Assembly: GCA_963942565.1 (NCBI GenBank)
Contig: OZ012698.1
Span: 30,961,554 to 31,025,553 of the forward strand
DNA length: 64,000 bases
Direction: 5' to 3'
From: Maea johnstoni
Taxonomy: Eukaryota > Annelida > Polychaeta > Spionida > Magelonidae
Shown here: positions 22,103 to 32,724 of the stretch, one piece after another
Layout: each line of letters starts with the position of its first letter
Numbering within the stretch: the stretch's first letter is position 1
Translations under genes and position numbers: made by a program
Notes under the pieces: model-generated
Seen by the model: the letters and a program-made list of their open reading frames with translations, nothing else
The model's database searches: none
What the model was told of the DNA's origin: nothing

Positions 22103-22892
22103 AGTTATAACGCTTATGAACAATTACACCCTACATATTTTCCATCCTCTCGTATTCAATTATTTTTTAATATCCGTGTGGCTGTGTTAGTTTGGGACAT
22201 ACTTCAATAATGAATTCGTATGAACACACTAGAGATATATATTTTGTGTTTGTCATCTAATTCAATTCAATGTGAGCAAAAGAGATTATACATGATGTGT
22301 TGGATAATACATTATGATTTGAGCCATAATCCCCTATGCATCAACGGCATAAATTTTCATTAGAGTTCATCTTAGTTAAACATTGTATGCATATGCATTA
22401 TATGATATGCACATCACAAGCAGAATATCCATATTTTAGATTATTCGAATATTCTTTATCCAAATTATATAAATGTAACGACAATAACTACCCTCATAAG
22501 TTTGGTTTTAACACCACAATATGAATTAGTGTGAAAATGTGATTAAAAGTTTCTTCTATTAGATATTGAATTGGCAATTAAAAATCAAAATATCCTGAAT
22601 AAGAAAAAGTCATCAACTGAACAATTAACAACTAGCATTCCTCTAAATCCAAACTTTGTTGTTAATTTGAATTGGAATTGACTTTAAAAAAGGATTAATC
22701 ACTACTTTGAAGTGAGCAAAATTGCAAAATCAAGACACTTTTTTCTCTTCGCAATCTCCCACACAGAAAACTGGATTCGGTTCGTTTGGAATAAATGTTG
22801 TGAATACCTTCTTTTTTTCTTTGGGAGCTGTTCTGATAGCTTTACTGTTGTTTCAATATCTAATCGTTCAAGGCGGTTAAAATCGTTTAACC

Positions 22893-23020
<128 letters not shown>

Positions 23021-23023
23021 AGT

Positions 23024-23243
23024 TACAGTGCCGACATTCAATTCCTGCACTAAATGCCTGGGAATAACAAACAACCGCACGCCCGATAGCGACCCAGATT
23101 CCTGTACTTTGATGCAGGGATGAACTCGCAACTATAAGTAGTTTTGATTCGTTGTTCGTTGTATTGTTATATATGGGTAATTGTACGACCAGGTACTGGT
23201 AAACGTCCGGTCGACTGGTGTAGAAATTGGATGTATGTACTGC
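23024..23243. mobile_element. family B MITE (second duplication unit)
   Basis: Same element as 21883-22102, carried along by the tandem duplication rather than a separate insertion. Confidence 0.88.
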
Positions 23244-23446
23244 AGTTATAACGCTTATGAACATTCGGCTATGGGGGCTCGCTCCTGCTCAGTTGGTGTT
23301 TACCAGTGATAAGAACGCACGCCACATGAGCGAATGAGGTTAGAGCAAATACAACTGATGGAAACAACCACCTCATCAATCAACCTGCTGGATAACCACA
23401 ACTATCAATCACTAAGGTAACCTTCTACATGCAGATTCTTGGAATT

Positions 23447-23516
23447 TTATTGCATTGTATGTTTATTGACTGCAATGATAATGTACAAAGTCATAGCAAA
23501 AAAATAAAAAAGGAAA
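23447..23516 (-). mobile_element. retroposon 3' tail T
   Basis: Read on the minus strand this ends in GCAGTCAATAAACATACAAT, a polyadenylation signal followed by an ATACA-type tail. The same end recurs at more than ten places in the window. Only the last tens of bases are recognisable. Partner in right arm near 62476. Confidence 0.5.
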
Positions 23517-23521
23517 TAAAA

Positions 23522-24193
23522 TACTGTAGAATGGCTAATTTTCCCGTGTGACAATTTTCCCTAATTTTTCATTTTTGGGTTTTCCCGTTTCTAATATTTC
23601 CGAAAAGAAGACATATGTTTTTTCCCGTTTTTAATTTTCCCGTTTTAATTAGATCTTAAGTAGTTTTAAGTAGTCCACAGTCTTATATAAACATGTGCCA
23701 TGGGTTGAAGTGCTTATCAGTACAACAACGCACTCTGCAAAGGGACTATCACCAGTCTAGATAAGCATCTTATAGACTGGAGACAGTTCCCAGTGTTATA
23801 TAAGCATGTGCATGGCCATGCAGCAGCGCATGCGGTGGTGGGACTTTCACCAGTCTAGAGAGGCGACTAGAAACAGATCACCAGGGATTTAATCCCTTAA
23901 GTAGGTGAGTTGCAGTCACAGCATGATCAGAAGTCATACAGTGACCCCCCAATTGTTCCCTGCCGCATGTGGATTGCAATAAGGGATGACCGCTATCACT
24001 CTGAGTAAACGCAGGTCTGACACTTCAGAGATAAAGCTGGCCCAGTCTATTTAACTAAGGTCAGAATTTCCCGTGTTTATTAAGTCCGGACATGAAGTGT
24101 AATGATTTTCCCGGTGTTGTTTATTCCCGTTTGATAGCATTCGGGAAAAAACGGGAAAATAAAACACACGGGAAAATTAGCCATTCTGCAGTA
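23522..24193. mobile_element. family C non-autonomous element, 672 bp
   Basis: Begins TACTGTAGAATGGCTAATTT and ends with its complement, ATTAGCCATTCTGCAGTA. Next to the ends are TTTTCCCGT/ACGGGAAAA words in opposite orientation, so the inverted ends are about 45 bp. The middle has two diverged copies of a block with TTATATAA-CATGTGC and CACCAGTCTAGA about 115 bp apart. No protein is seen. Partner at 61752-62427. Confidence 0.9.
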
Positions 24194-24615
24194 GTTTTCA
24201 AAGATCATAAGGAAAACTCAATATAGAGAAACTTTGGGGAAAATTCCTTAACATTTCAAAGCGAAATCTTACCATTTAGGATATGTAGTGTTGAAGATTC
24301 AAGGGCACCCAAATTTGAATATAACCCGCATGGTTTCTTTTGATGATTTTCATCCGCTTAACAACTAAATCTCACGCGGTATATGGATACATTTTAGACT
24401 CGTTGATAAGCAGTTGATGCGGTATGAATGTGTTTAATATTAGTTTCACACTTTGGAATTTTCTGTTTCACAAGAGAATTCATTGTGCGTGTAATGAACG
24501 ATAGTTATTGGAGCAAGTAGCAGGATGAGATTGCCATGCTAACCGCAGAGGCTTCCGCAGAACATGAGCACATGATTGAGAGGAATTAAAATACACGTAT
24601 TTCACCCTGCAGCCG

Positions 24616-24877
24616 CTCAGTGCCGAGTTTAATTTTCTGCACTAATGCGCGAGCAGCCAGGGCATAATAGTACACGACCGCGCGCCCGATTGACATCCAG
24701 TTTCCTGGGTGACGAATGCATGGATGACTTGACAAACGAACGTAGCCTTGATTCGGATATATGGGTCCTAGATATGCCTGACTTATTTTTTGACATATCA
24801 TCCATTGGTGTTTGTAAAACCAGAGGCACTGGCAGACGTCCGTTCGACTGGTGCAGTAATTAAAAGACTATACTGTA
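24616..24877. mobile_element. family B MITE
   Basis: Begins CAGTGCCGAGTTTAAT and ends TAAAAGACTATACTGTA, with the markers GGGCATAATAGTACACGACC and GCACTGGCAGACGTCCG. Essentially identical to its partner at 61068-61328. Confidence 0.88.
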
Positions 24878-24999
24878 CAAGTTAATGTTAATAAAAGGGA
24901 TACTTTGGCAAACCGCAAGTCTGTGTCATTTAAGCTCTTTATGCACAATTAATTCTTTGCAGAAGTGCGAGGAGGTCTGCGAGTTTAGTGATTGCTTTT

Positions 25000-25140
25000 T
25001 TATTACTATGCACTATATTGCATTTTACTTTATTGTATTGCATAATACTGCATTGTACCATATTAAATATTGTGTTGTATTCTAATGAATGTACTGTACA
25101 GCAATGTATTGTATGTTTAATGATTGTATTAAATACAGCA
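25000..25140. repeat. TATTG-rich low-complexity DNA with a retroposon-like tail
   Basis: Repeated TATTGCAT/TATTGTAT words followed by GTATGTTTAATGATTGTA, which on the minus strand reads CAATCATTAAACATACAATA and resembles tail T. Partner at 60815-60960. Confidence 0.5.
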
Positions 25141-25463
25141 TCATATATCAAAATACAATAATGTAAACAGAGAAGCATATAATGATGCAATTAAGGACCA
25201 TTTTTATAAACTATTTATAAAAGTTGCAAAGTGAAAATCAATTATAAAAATGATTTCATCATTACCTTTAAATTGAGAGAACATTGCCCGTACCACAATA
25301 CACATAGCGAGCAGCAGATCTGATGAGTACTGCTGGGTAGATTACTGGGTCTAGTTCATTCATCGCCAGTGGCAGTGAAGCATTTGTTTGATTAGTCCTA
25401 GACACGATTTTATCTCCCCAGATATCTGGGGTTTCCCTGCTGGCCCTGATGTCACAGTGCCAT

Positions 25464-25487
25464 AGCAGCAGCAGCAGCAGCAGCAGC

Positions 25488-25522
<35 letters not shown>
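25464..25522 (+). repeat. (CAG)n trinucleotide repeat
   Basis: About 20 CAG units with one CGG interruption, set between a GC-rich segment (GCGCCGCGCGG) and CCATAG. On the minus strand it lies in an open frame (25268-25582) giving a leucine run followed by WHCDIRASRETPDIWGDK. No protein family is recognised and I do not call a gene. Confidence 0.95.
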
Positions 25523-25523
<1 letters not shown>

Positions 25524-26812
25524 CAACTGCGGCCTGGCAACGTGCGCCGCGCGGAGGAAATTGGAAAAGAAACACACCGCATGAATGATATTCCAATTAG
25601 GGAAATTATTTAAAGTTCCACACACAAGAGAGAGAGACAGGATGACTCAGTCTCTGTTCGTTTCGGTGGCATTATCTGTGCCCAGATATATATCTAAAGG
25701 GACCATTTTTCTTATTTGAGCATAGATCTCTCCATATACCGTTTTGCAATCTTTTTAAATTTTCTCTTGTTTTAGCTTAAAACTATCCCTATACCTTTTT
25801 GCAAATCATTTTGGCATAAAACCATACCTTCTAGTATACCCTTTTAACAAACTAAAAACTGTGTTTGCATGACCGCATCCATTTCAAATATGTTGGTACG
25901 TAAAATAAGCTGCAAGTTCATCAACATGTGGCGTGTTGTACTTCGAGTGCAATAAATATCTCATTCTAGTATTTATACCACTTGGGTTTATGTCTCTAAA
26001 TTATGATTCAATATCTGAAAGCAACTAAGAACTTGTATTATATCCACTACATTTTACCTGTGATTCCGAACTAATATCGCTGAAAGAAAGGTTATTCAAT
26101 CCACAGAGTGTCAAAAGCCTTATCGATGTCAAAGGAGGCAACAACATGTATTCCAATGATATGGCTATGGCTCCCTGGAGTAAAAATGCTAAATTAATTT
26201 GAGAAACTATTACTTTGTAAGTGATTCGTCGTTAAGGTTTGAAAAGTGTCATTTACTTACAGATCACCTTCACGATCTAAAAATACTGGGCATTATGCCG
26301 GAAACGCTGGGTCGGGGTTATCTTTAAGACCTTAATTGCGTCACTGGGGAGCATAATAAAACATACTAGAAATGGAAGATTCGCATAGATCTATTTGAAA
26401 AAAAACATTAATAATTCATAAATTCAAGTCTCAATCAGCTTGTATGATATTCATACCTTTCTGTTGGACGTGAAGAGGTAATGCTTTCTCCTGTTCTTAA
26501 TTCATTTATAATGAAAAATTAGAAAGCTATTTACATGTACAGGCTGTAGCACTATTCAAAATGAAAAAGATATACCGTGTGCATACATTACGCATCTCTT
26601 TTGTAGGCACCTTGCTGACAATATGTGATTTTCATATCCATCACTCATCCAATCTAGGCAAACGAGAAGGGGTAATACCCTTGGAAGTGTGGGGTATTAA
26701 TCACCAGGTACATGTACCCTTGCCTTTACACAATGACACCTGTATAGGCCTTGGCAATACCTAAAATGTATACTCCCAAGCAATTGAAAATAGCGGCTAA
26801 TGCATAAGATGT
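25523..26812. other. left-arm DNA, nothing recognised
   Basis: No supported gene. Partner sequence in the right arm runs from about 59091 to 60387. Confidence 0.5.
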
Positions 26813-27088
26813 GGAAGGAAGGAAGGGTTGGGGTTTTACGTCGCTTTCAACAGCTTAGGTCATATCAAGACGAGATAGAAATCTGAAACCTGGAAGAAAT
26901 TCCCCGCTCTTCAAGAAAAGTTTCTTGAACTTTCAGTTGCGGAACGGCCATAGACAGTCCTCCACAACACCGCACGTTTATATAGCGACGAGGCCATCCC
27001 ACTTTTGTTGGGACCCAGCGGAGATTCCAACCTGTGAGCTCACGCTTGGGAGTCAAGCATCGTAACCACTAGGCCATGGCAGATCCCC
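26813..27088 (-). mobile_element. tRNA-derived SINE S, full-length
   Basis: On the minus strand the head reads GGCCTAGTGGTTACGATGCT (A-box region) and, about 40 bases on, GGTTGGAATCTCC (B box, GGTTCGANTCC with one change). Next come CGTCGCTATATAAACGTGCG, GAAATTTCTTCCAGGTTTC, TATCTCGTCTTGATATGACC and GACGTAAAACCCCAAC. The tail is (TTCC)n. The internal pol III promoter and simple-repeat tail are standard for tRNA SINEs. Partner at 58812-59090. Confidence 0.9.
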
Positions 27089-27972
27089 AAAATGTGGAAC
27101 AACCTGCATGAACAATGCTCTGGTTAGTGACCTCATTGTCGCCAAGGGCCTTCCTCCTATCGAATTCAGGGATTGCTTCTCCTTAACCAAGAAAGAGGCT
27201 ATCACTGTGATGAGTTGCCGATTTCTCATATTTGATAAGGTTTCGTACGATATACTAGTAGGCGTTATCATATACTAGTACATCAAAAATGTCCCTTCTA
27301 AATAAACGGGAATTCTTTTACTTCATACACCACAACTCCTACATATTTCCTTTTCGGGCTGCTTTTTCGAACTCCCAGCCATCCTCCAGATAACCGGTTC
27401 ATATAATCTCTTCTAGATTTTGTGCCATTATCGTATTGATGATATTCCTTGAAAAAAATGCATTAAACAATGTGCTTAAGCCAGGGGTCTCCTTTATATA
27501 CCGTTACCACGCCTACACCTGCTTCTATTAAGTCTTAAAGATCAATAATTCCTTATCCAACATGTAACCAAGGATATCACTGGGGCCTACGCAATAATTA
27601 CCCAGGTGGATTGTCTGACGTCATTGCCGATATTATGTGCTTATCGTAATATAATATGGTGTTTATTCATTAAATGAAGTTACCATAAATAACCACATGC
27701 AAACCAAGGTGACCATCATGACATAGAAATTATCCCTAACATCCTCTATGTAGCTCAATGGTTATGCGATCCATATTCATGTCAGGTATTCATTCATTTA
27801 GCAACTATATCCAATTATAGCTGTCGTCATAGTATTAATTGGCAAAGTATACAATTGTAACCATTTCCCATATGGATCCAAAGTGCACTCGTGTAATTTC
27901 GATTATAGTCTCACTTTTCCTGCTATGTTTAGGCTAGATCGTGACGACTCAACGTGGTGGAAGAAACCTGAA
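27089..27972. other. left-arm DNA, nothing recognised
   Basis: No supported gene. The homologous site in the right arm carries an extra 445 bp at 58265-58709. Confidence 0.5.
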
Positions 27973-28185
27973 TACTGTAAATCACTTAAATATGGCGTGA
28001 ACATTATATAGCGCAATTATGGAGCAGCCTTGGATAGCGTGATCTAAGTATAGCGGTGAACGGACACTGCAGCAGCAAGTTCAATTAAGAATCTAACAAA
28101 GACGGGGATTTTACAATAGCGCATATGGGAAGAGCGCTTTTATCGCTATATTATTGTTCCCGCTATCATTAAGTGATTTACAGTA
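27973..28185. mobile_element. family A MITE, copy 2
   Basis: Ends TACTGTAAATCACTTAAATA and AAGTGATTTACAGTA; present at the same place in the right arm (57266-57478). Confidence 0.95.
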
Positions 28186-28204
28186 CCTAGCTATACAGCT
28201 GCCG

Positions 28205-28283
28205 CGGCACAAGGCAGTGGTGAGAGATAGCAGACAGGCAGTGGCAACGCCTTAGACCATTCGGCCATCAGGGCTAGCCTCAG
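28205..28283 (-). mobile_element. fragment of Leu/Ser-tRNA-like SINE head
   Basis: Minus-strand reading: GATGGCCGAATGGTCTAAGG then CGTTGCCACTGCC. The GGCCGAATGGTCTAAGGCG core matches a Leu/Ser tRNA 5' arm. No body attached. Partner at 57171-57246. Confidence 0.6.
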
Positions 28284-28419
28284 CACATATGGACTGGCTG
28301 GATACATTACTAGTATACCAAACAGGGTGTATCGGGTGAAATAAATAGAGATGATCAAATCTAACAGTTACAACAATGTTCAGTCAAATATGTGTTCGAG
28401 ATTTAGAGATGACAGGATT

Positions 28420-29075
28420 TATAATAATAATAATAATAATGATAATATAAATAATAAAATTGTCACTTATAGAGCGATATTTCCATTAAAATGTTCAAAA
28501 CAGTCATAGGATAGAAAAAGAACAACCTGTTGCAAGGGAAGTTAAAATATATATACACATCTTTTAAAAGTGATAAAAGTTCTCAGTGAGAAGCCTTCCG
28601 GAACAAATAGGTTTTAAGGTTCCTTTTAAAAGTCTAAACTGATGGAGAAGCTTTGATGTGTGATGGCAGCTAATTCCAGATGCGTGGTGCATAGTTTGAA
28701 AAGGCTCGATCTCCCATCTTGGCCAGTCTGGTTTTGGGCTCAACTGGTACGCCCTGACTTCCCGATCTGAGGGTGCGGGTTGGTTTGTATATGGCCATGA
28801 GTTCACATAAGTATTCTGGAGCCAATCCATTCAAAGCCTTGAATGCCATTAGTAAGATCTTAACATCAATCCCGAATTTCACAAGAAGCCAGTGCAGATG
28901 TTCCAGCACTGGAGTAATGTGTTCGTGCCACTTGGTTCTTGTGACTATCCTGGCAGCTTGGTTTTGGAGCCTTTGCAGTTTAGCCAATGTGTCTTGTTGT
29001 ATGCCTGATAGAAGGGCATTACAGTAATCGATTGCATTACTTTCTTTGTAGCATCCCCAGTAAGTAATTTCCCGA
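28420..29075 (-). mobile_element. CR1/L2-like LINE 3' fragment (left arm only)
   Basis: The minus strand encodes the C-terminal end of a non-LTR retrotransposon reverse transcriptase: NAIDYCNALLSG, then KLQRLQNQAARIVTRTK, HITPVLEHLHWL, KILLMAFKALNGLAPEYL, PTRTLRS and DRAFSNYAPRIWN. After IWN there is a stop where the family has Ser-Leu-Pro, and a second stop before TFKRNLKTYLF, so it is a dead copy. It ends with AGTGACAATTTTATTATT and an (ATT)n tail, as CR1/L2 elements do. The rest of the element is absent (5' truncation). The right arm lacks it. Confidence 0.9.
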
Positions 29076-30137
29076 CTTTGCCAATGATTCTAAGATTTAA
29101 AGCAAGAAGAGATTATAAATGGGAATAACCTAAAATAGCAAACATGTTTTAATGTATCAGTGTTTAACCGGTATTTTCACAGGCATTTAATTTTCGCTAT
29201 TTTCGTGCTCTTCTTGATAGCGCCAACATATCATCCTTCAAATAGCAGGGATATAAAGCGAAAGTTGTTTTAGCACTACAAATTAAAGCTGTATGCAGCA
29301 GTTTGGCAACTTCAGGTTTTCAAAGGGTATCAACGAGGAAAGACAAGCGAAAGTACATTTAAGGACACAACTAAGGGCAAACTAACATGGTGAATGCAGC
29401 ATTGAACTCGCCGCCTTTGCGAGTTGGACTTATTTAGGTAAGTGACTTACACATTCCACTGTGTTAGATGTTTTATTTATTCAAGCCTAGATCCCTCCTT
29501 TTAATTTGTCATCTGGAGTAATAATACTTGAGAAAACACTATCAGAATAAGGCAATGATTCACAATTTTTGGTGCAGAGTTTTTGGCCTGATCTTTTACC
29601 CCAAACATGCCTACTTTTTCCTCTATAAGCTACATGATAAGTTTGCAATCATTCGGAATTTAAGACATAATTTACCAATATGTTGATGGAGAATTATTTG
29701 CAGAATGCGCATTAATATTTTCCTTCAACTATTTTATTCTAATAATCCTTCTCCCGTCCGTTTTCACAAATATCTTTACGCTGCTTTTGGCGGCTACGAG
29801 CATTAGTGGGTTAATATTTCTCCTTCAAACAATTTTTCAAATTATGTTTTTGTAGCCCAGACATCACTTCATAGTTTTTAGCTGTTACAAGCATGATTGG
29901 GTGAAGGCGGTAGAGTGATAGAGGCTATCCTTTTTTCAGTACCTTCATTTGTTTTCACCATTAGCTCGCCCACGCCCTGATGGGAACATGCGCATTTGTA
30001 TTTGTTTTTATATACGTACTGGCACATGTATCACTTGTGACACCTTAAAACACAGCGGAAGTTGTATATGTGGCGCTGCAATGCTTACAAATGAACTGAC
30101 ACACTACAAACTTTCTCCAACCGTTTGAACATGTTGT
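29076..30137. other. left-arm DNA, nothing recognised
   Basis: Homologous to about 55239-56630 on the right, which in addition carries a family B MITE at 55902-56155. ATTTTCGCTATTTTCG words next to GTTTAACCGGTATTTTCACA at 29160-29215 may be part of another short inverted-repeat element, but its far end was not found. Confidence 0.45.
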
Positions 30138-30195
30138 GACAGTCGCCGAGTGGTCTAAAGCTTTGCCACTAACTGCTCGCGTTCTCCCACTGCTG
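30138..30195 (+). mobile_element. Leu/Ser-tRNA-like SINE head, body replaced
   Basis: GACAGTCGCCGAGTGGTCTA then AAGCTTTGCCACTAACTGCTC and CACTGCTG. In the right arm (55141-55238) the same head runs on into the SINE body; here the similarity stops at CACTGCTG and a different 345 bp follows. Confidence 0.75.
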
Positions 30196-30545
30196 TAAAG
30201 TATATTTTAATAACAAAATGACAGCAATTTCTTAGGTCCGTTTCTGGTGTTGTTGTGTTTGTGCTAGTTGTAGGGACGCACCGTTCGCTAATTTTGGCGT
30301 TCCCATACAACGAAACTGCTCGTAGTATTTGTTTAGGTCGTCTGCTACACTTTGGGCAAATTGATCCCCAATGATCCCCATGTTATGAACCCATGTTATA
30401 TTGTATGCTGCATGCACAGGTCCGTCCAGCTGGACGGCCATGTTACAACTGCACTCAGCTAGGCGGCGCATTCGATAATATGGAATATTTTTGCACACGG
30501 CACAAGCATCGAGAACCCCCCCCCCCCCCCCCCCCTGGCAGGAAG
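30196..30545 (-). other. left-arm-only segment with an unrecognised open frame and poly-C run
   Basis: Absent from the right arm. The minus strand has an open frame (30232-30576) beginning in the flank, passing through a 20-base C/G homopolymer (30516-30535, coding a Gly run) and then reading DACAVCKNIPYYRMRRLAEC, SCNMAVQLDGPVHAAYNITW, VHNMGIIGDQFAQSVADDLN and KYYEQFRCMG. The composition looks protein-like (balanced hydrophobic and charged residues, four Cys near the start), and it is followed by an AT-rich stretch. I recognise no family. It could be a transferred exon or retroposed fragment, or chance. Confidence 0.3.
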
Positions 30546-30765
30546 GTGACGAAATGAAATATTTTGAAATTGACAATGTGGTGGTTTGGCTAAAGAAATA
30601 TTTATAGTATACAAACAGTATGCACCCAATAAAGTTAGTGTGTGAAATGACCAGTATGCAATGGTAGTTACTCTTTTACACGGAAGATATTTTGAGTTAG
30701 ATGCTAGTAACTAGTCAAAGTTAAATCACTAGTCAAAGTCTGTCTGCCCAATTAAGACGAACCTT

Positions 30766-31025
30766 TACAGTACAGACATTTAATTTCTGCACCAGTCGAC
30801 CGGTCGTCTGTCAATGCCTGGTTGTATAAAAAGCCATGCTAAGATGTCAAGAAAATAATCCAAACACATTAATGACACATATAGCTTGCAAATCAAAGCT
30901 ACGATCAGTTATAAGGTCATCCGTGCATCCATGCCAAGAAAACTTGATAGCAACCGGGCATACGGTCGTTTATTGTGCCCGGACTGCCCACGCATTTGGT
31001 GCAGGAATTAAATGTTGGCACTTTA
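30766..31025. mobile_element. family B MITE (left arm only)
   Basis: Begins TACAGTACAGACATTTAATT and ends AATGTTGGCACTTTA. The right arm at about 54833-54840 has the uninterrupted site: left GACGAACCTT-TA-element-TA-TGGGTTGC, right GACGAACCTTTATGGGTTTGC in reverse complement. This fixes a TA target duplication. Confidence 0.92.
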
Positions 31026-31277
31026 TGGGTTGCACCAACCTCATTTGAAATATCATGTTGAAATTGATGACATGGATTGTCCAATTGTGAGAGAAGGTGG
31101 CACTTGTCTATACTGATTGCTTTAATCAATGCAGTATCAAACGATTGAGCTATATTGGTTTTTGAAATAATGCAACAATGGATGTCATCATTCTAACCTA
31201 ATCAGAACCATATGAATAAGATATGGTAGACGTTTTCTTGTCAACTATTTGCTGAAGATGTATTATAAGAATTCAAA

Positions 31278-31490
31278 TACTGTAAATCACTTAGATATGG
31301 CGTGAACATTATATAGCGCAATTATGGTACTGCCATGGATAGCGGGATCTAAGTATAGCGGTGAACGGGAACAGCAGCAGCAAGTTCAATTAAGATTTTA
31401 ATAAAGACGGGGATGTTATTATAGCGCATATGGCCAGAGCGCTATTATCGCTATCTTATTGTTCCCGCTATACTTAAGTGATTTACAGTA
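31278..31490. mobile_element. family A MITE, copy 3
   Basis: Ends TACTGTAAATCACTTAGATA and AAGTGATTTACAGTA; partner at 54367-54579 in the right arm. Confidence 0.95.
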
Positions 31491-32121
31491 AACTCCTGCA
31501 TAGATATTTTAAACAAGACACATCCTTATAACTGACACAATCTTTTCTTGTCTTCGTTATTTTGACCTTCAACCAACTCCTCGGCGTGGTGGACGTGACT
31601 CATTAAAACGAGAAAAAAGACCCGTGAGATTTCTTTCACGTGGCTTAACCCTTCGAATGCTAAGGCTACTTACATCCAGAGCACGTATATGCAAATATTT
31701 ATGATAACCATCTAAACCCTGTTATGTTGGTATTCATTAAAAAAGCTCTCCGTGAGTACTCTCAGATGAGTACCCGTGTGTCAGGATTCTAGTCATTTTT
31801 CAGGTGTTTGCATCATTTTGTATTGCCAAAATTTAAGCCCCCATCAGCATAAGGGTAAACGAGAACATGTCGTTGAATAAGCCACAGGCATTTCACAATT
31901 CTCGCAAGTGTCATTGAGTAGTAAAGCATACCTGTTTCGCACCTGGGACTAACAAACTGCGTGTAGCCTCATCAATATATAAAAAATGCAAAACTTAGTC
32001 ACGTCCGCTGTATGTTTGCATAGGTATATTTGTATTTGTATCTGTATGTGTATTGACTGTTCGTGAGATGCACGTGTCTATTGCTAATGGTTTGCGTGGT
32101 AGGTTAGCCTCAGGTTGAATC
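31491..32121. other. left-arm DNA, nothing recognised
   Basis: No supported gene. Contains one tail-T-like word (GTATGTGTATTGACTG) near 32044. Confidence 0.5.
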
Positions 32122-32380
32122 TACAGTACAGACATTTAATTCCTGCACCAGTAGATCGGACGTCTGCCAGCGCATGGTTGTAAAAGCACTCATGGATTAC
32201 ACGTCAAAAAATAAACCAAATGCACCAAAGACACACGTAGCTTGCGAATCAAAACTACGTTCAGTTGCGAGCTGATTTATGCATCCATACCCAGAAATAT
32301 AGGTGTCAATCGGTCGTGCGGTCGTGTAGTATGCCGGGCTGCCCACACGTTTAGTGCAGGAATCAAATTTCGGCACTGTA
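32122..32380. mobile_element. family B MITE
   Basis: Begins TACAGTACAGACATTTAATT and ends AAATTTCGGCACTGTA; partner at 53478-53743. Confidence 0.92.
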
Positions 32381-32417
32381 TGCATACGCTACAGGATGAG
32401 ATTGTGGGTATCATCTT

Positions 32418-32722
32418 AAAGGCATTCGGTTTAGAGTCTTTTATCCACCGAAGCGCTCACACGACCTTCCTCCCCTAGCAGGCCTGTACACACGGAAACC
32501 AATTCAATCCCCCGGGGGATATTCCAGAGCAACTGGCAGCATATAGCGCACACGCTCTAAGCACTGCCTTATTTATGCTAGGTACCCATTTTGCAGCTGG
32601 GTGGACTGAAACAATATTGGATAAACTGTCTTGCCCAAGGACAGACCAAAGTACCCTGGCCGGGAGTCGAACCAGCGACCCTCTGATTACTAGTCCGACA
32701 CCTAACCAACTGAGCTACTTTG
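32418..32722 (-). mobile_element. second tRNA-derived SINE family (left arm only)
   Basis: On the minus strand: TAGCTCAGTTGGTTAGG (A box region, 32701-32717), GGTTCGACTCC (B box, 32663-32673), then CCTTGGGCAAGACAG, TTTCAGTCCACCCAGCTG and AAATGGGTACCTAGC. A body of the type CTTGGGCAAG..TCCACCCAGCTG..AATGGGTACC is known from conserved-domain SINEs of several animal groups. The right arm has the uninterrupted site near 53435 (CATCTTAATTTTAGCGTATTAGG in two parts, reverse complement). Confidence 0.88.
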
Positions 32723-32724
32723 TT

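Larger units (their letters stand above)
21037..22118 (+). repeat. 1.1 kb tandem duplication, unit 1 (left arm only)
   Basis: Runs from ACAATTACACCCTACATATT to ATAACGCTTATGA and is followed at once by a near-identical unit at 22119-23262. The right arm has only one copy (about 62688-63763). The unit includes a (GA)n tract and a family B MITE. A few bases of ACAA at the junction are shared by both ends. Confidence 0.95.

Noticed and set aside
26813-27088. Possible true tRNA genes at the A/B-box regions here, at 32660-32720 and at 58812
   Set aside because: The acceptor and anticodon arms do not close and each is fused to a SINE body and tail.
26865-27271. Minus-strand frames around the SINE, including one beginning MITPTSISYETL
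   Set aside because: They overlap the tRNA-like head of a SINE and its flank; the right arm is interrupted there by 445 bp.
28564-29027. The LINE fragment as a functional gene
   Set aside because: It is 5' truncated and has in-frame stops in the conserved end of the reverse transcriptase protein.
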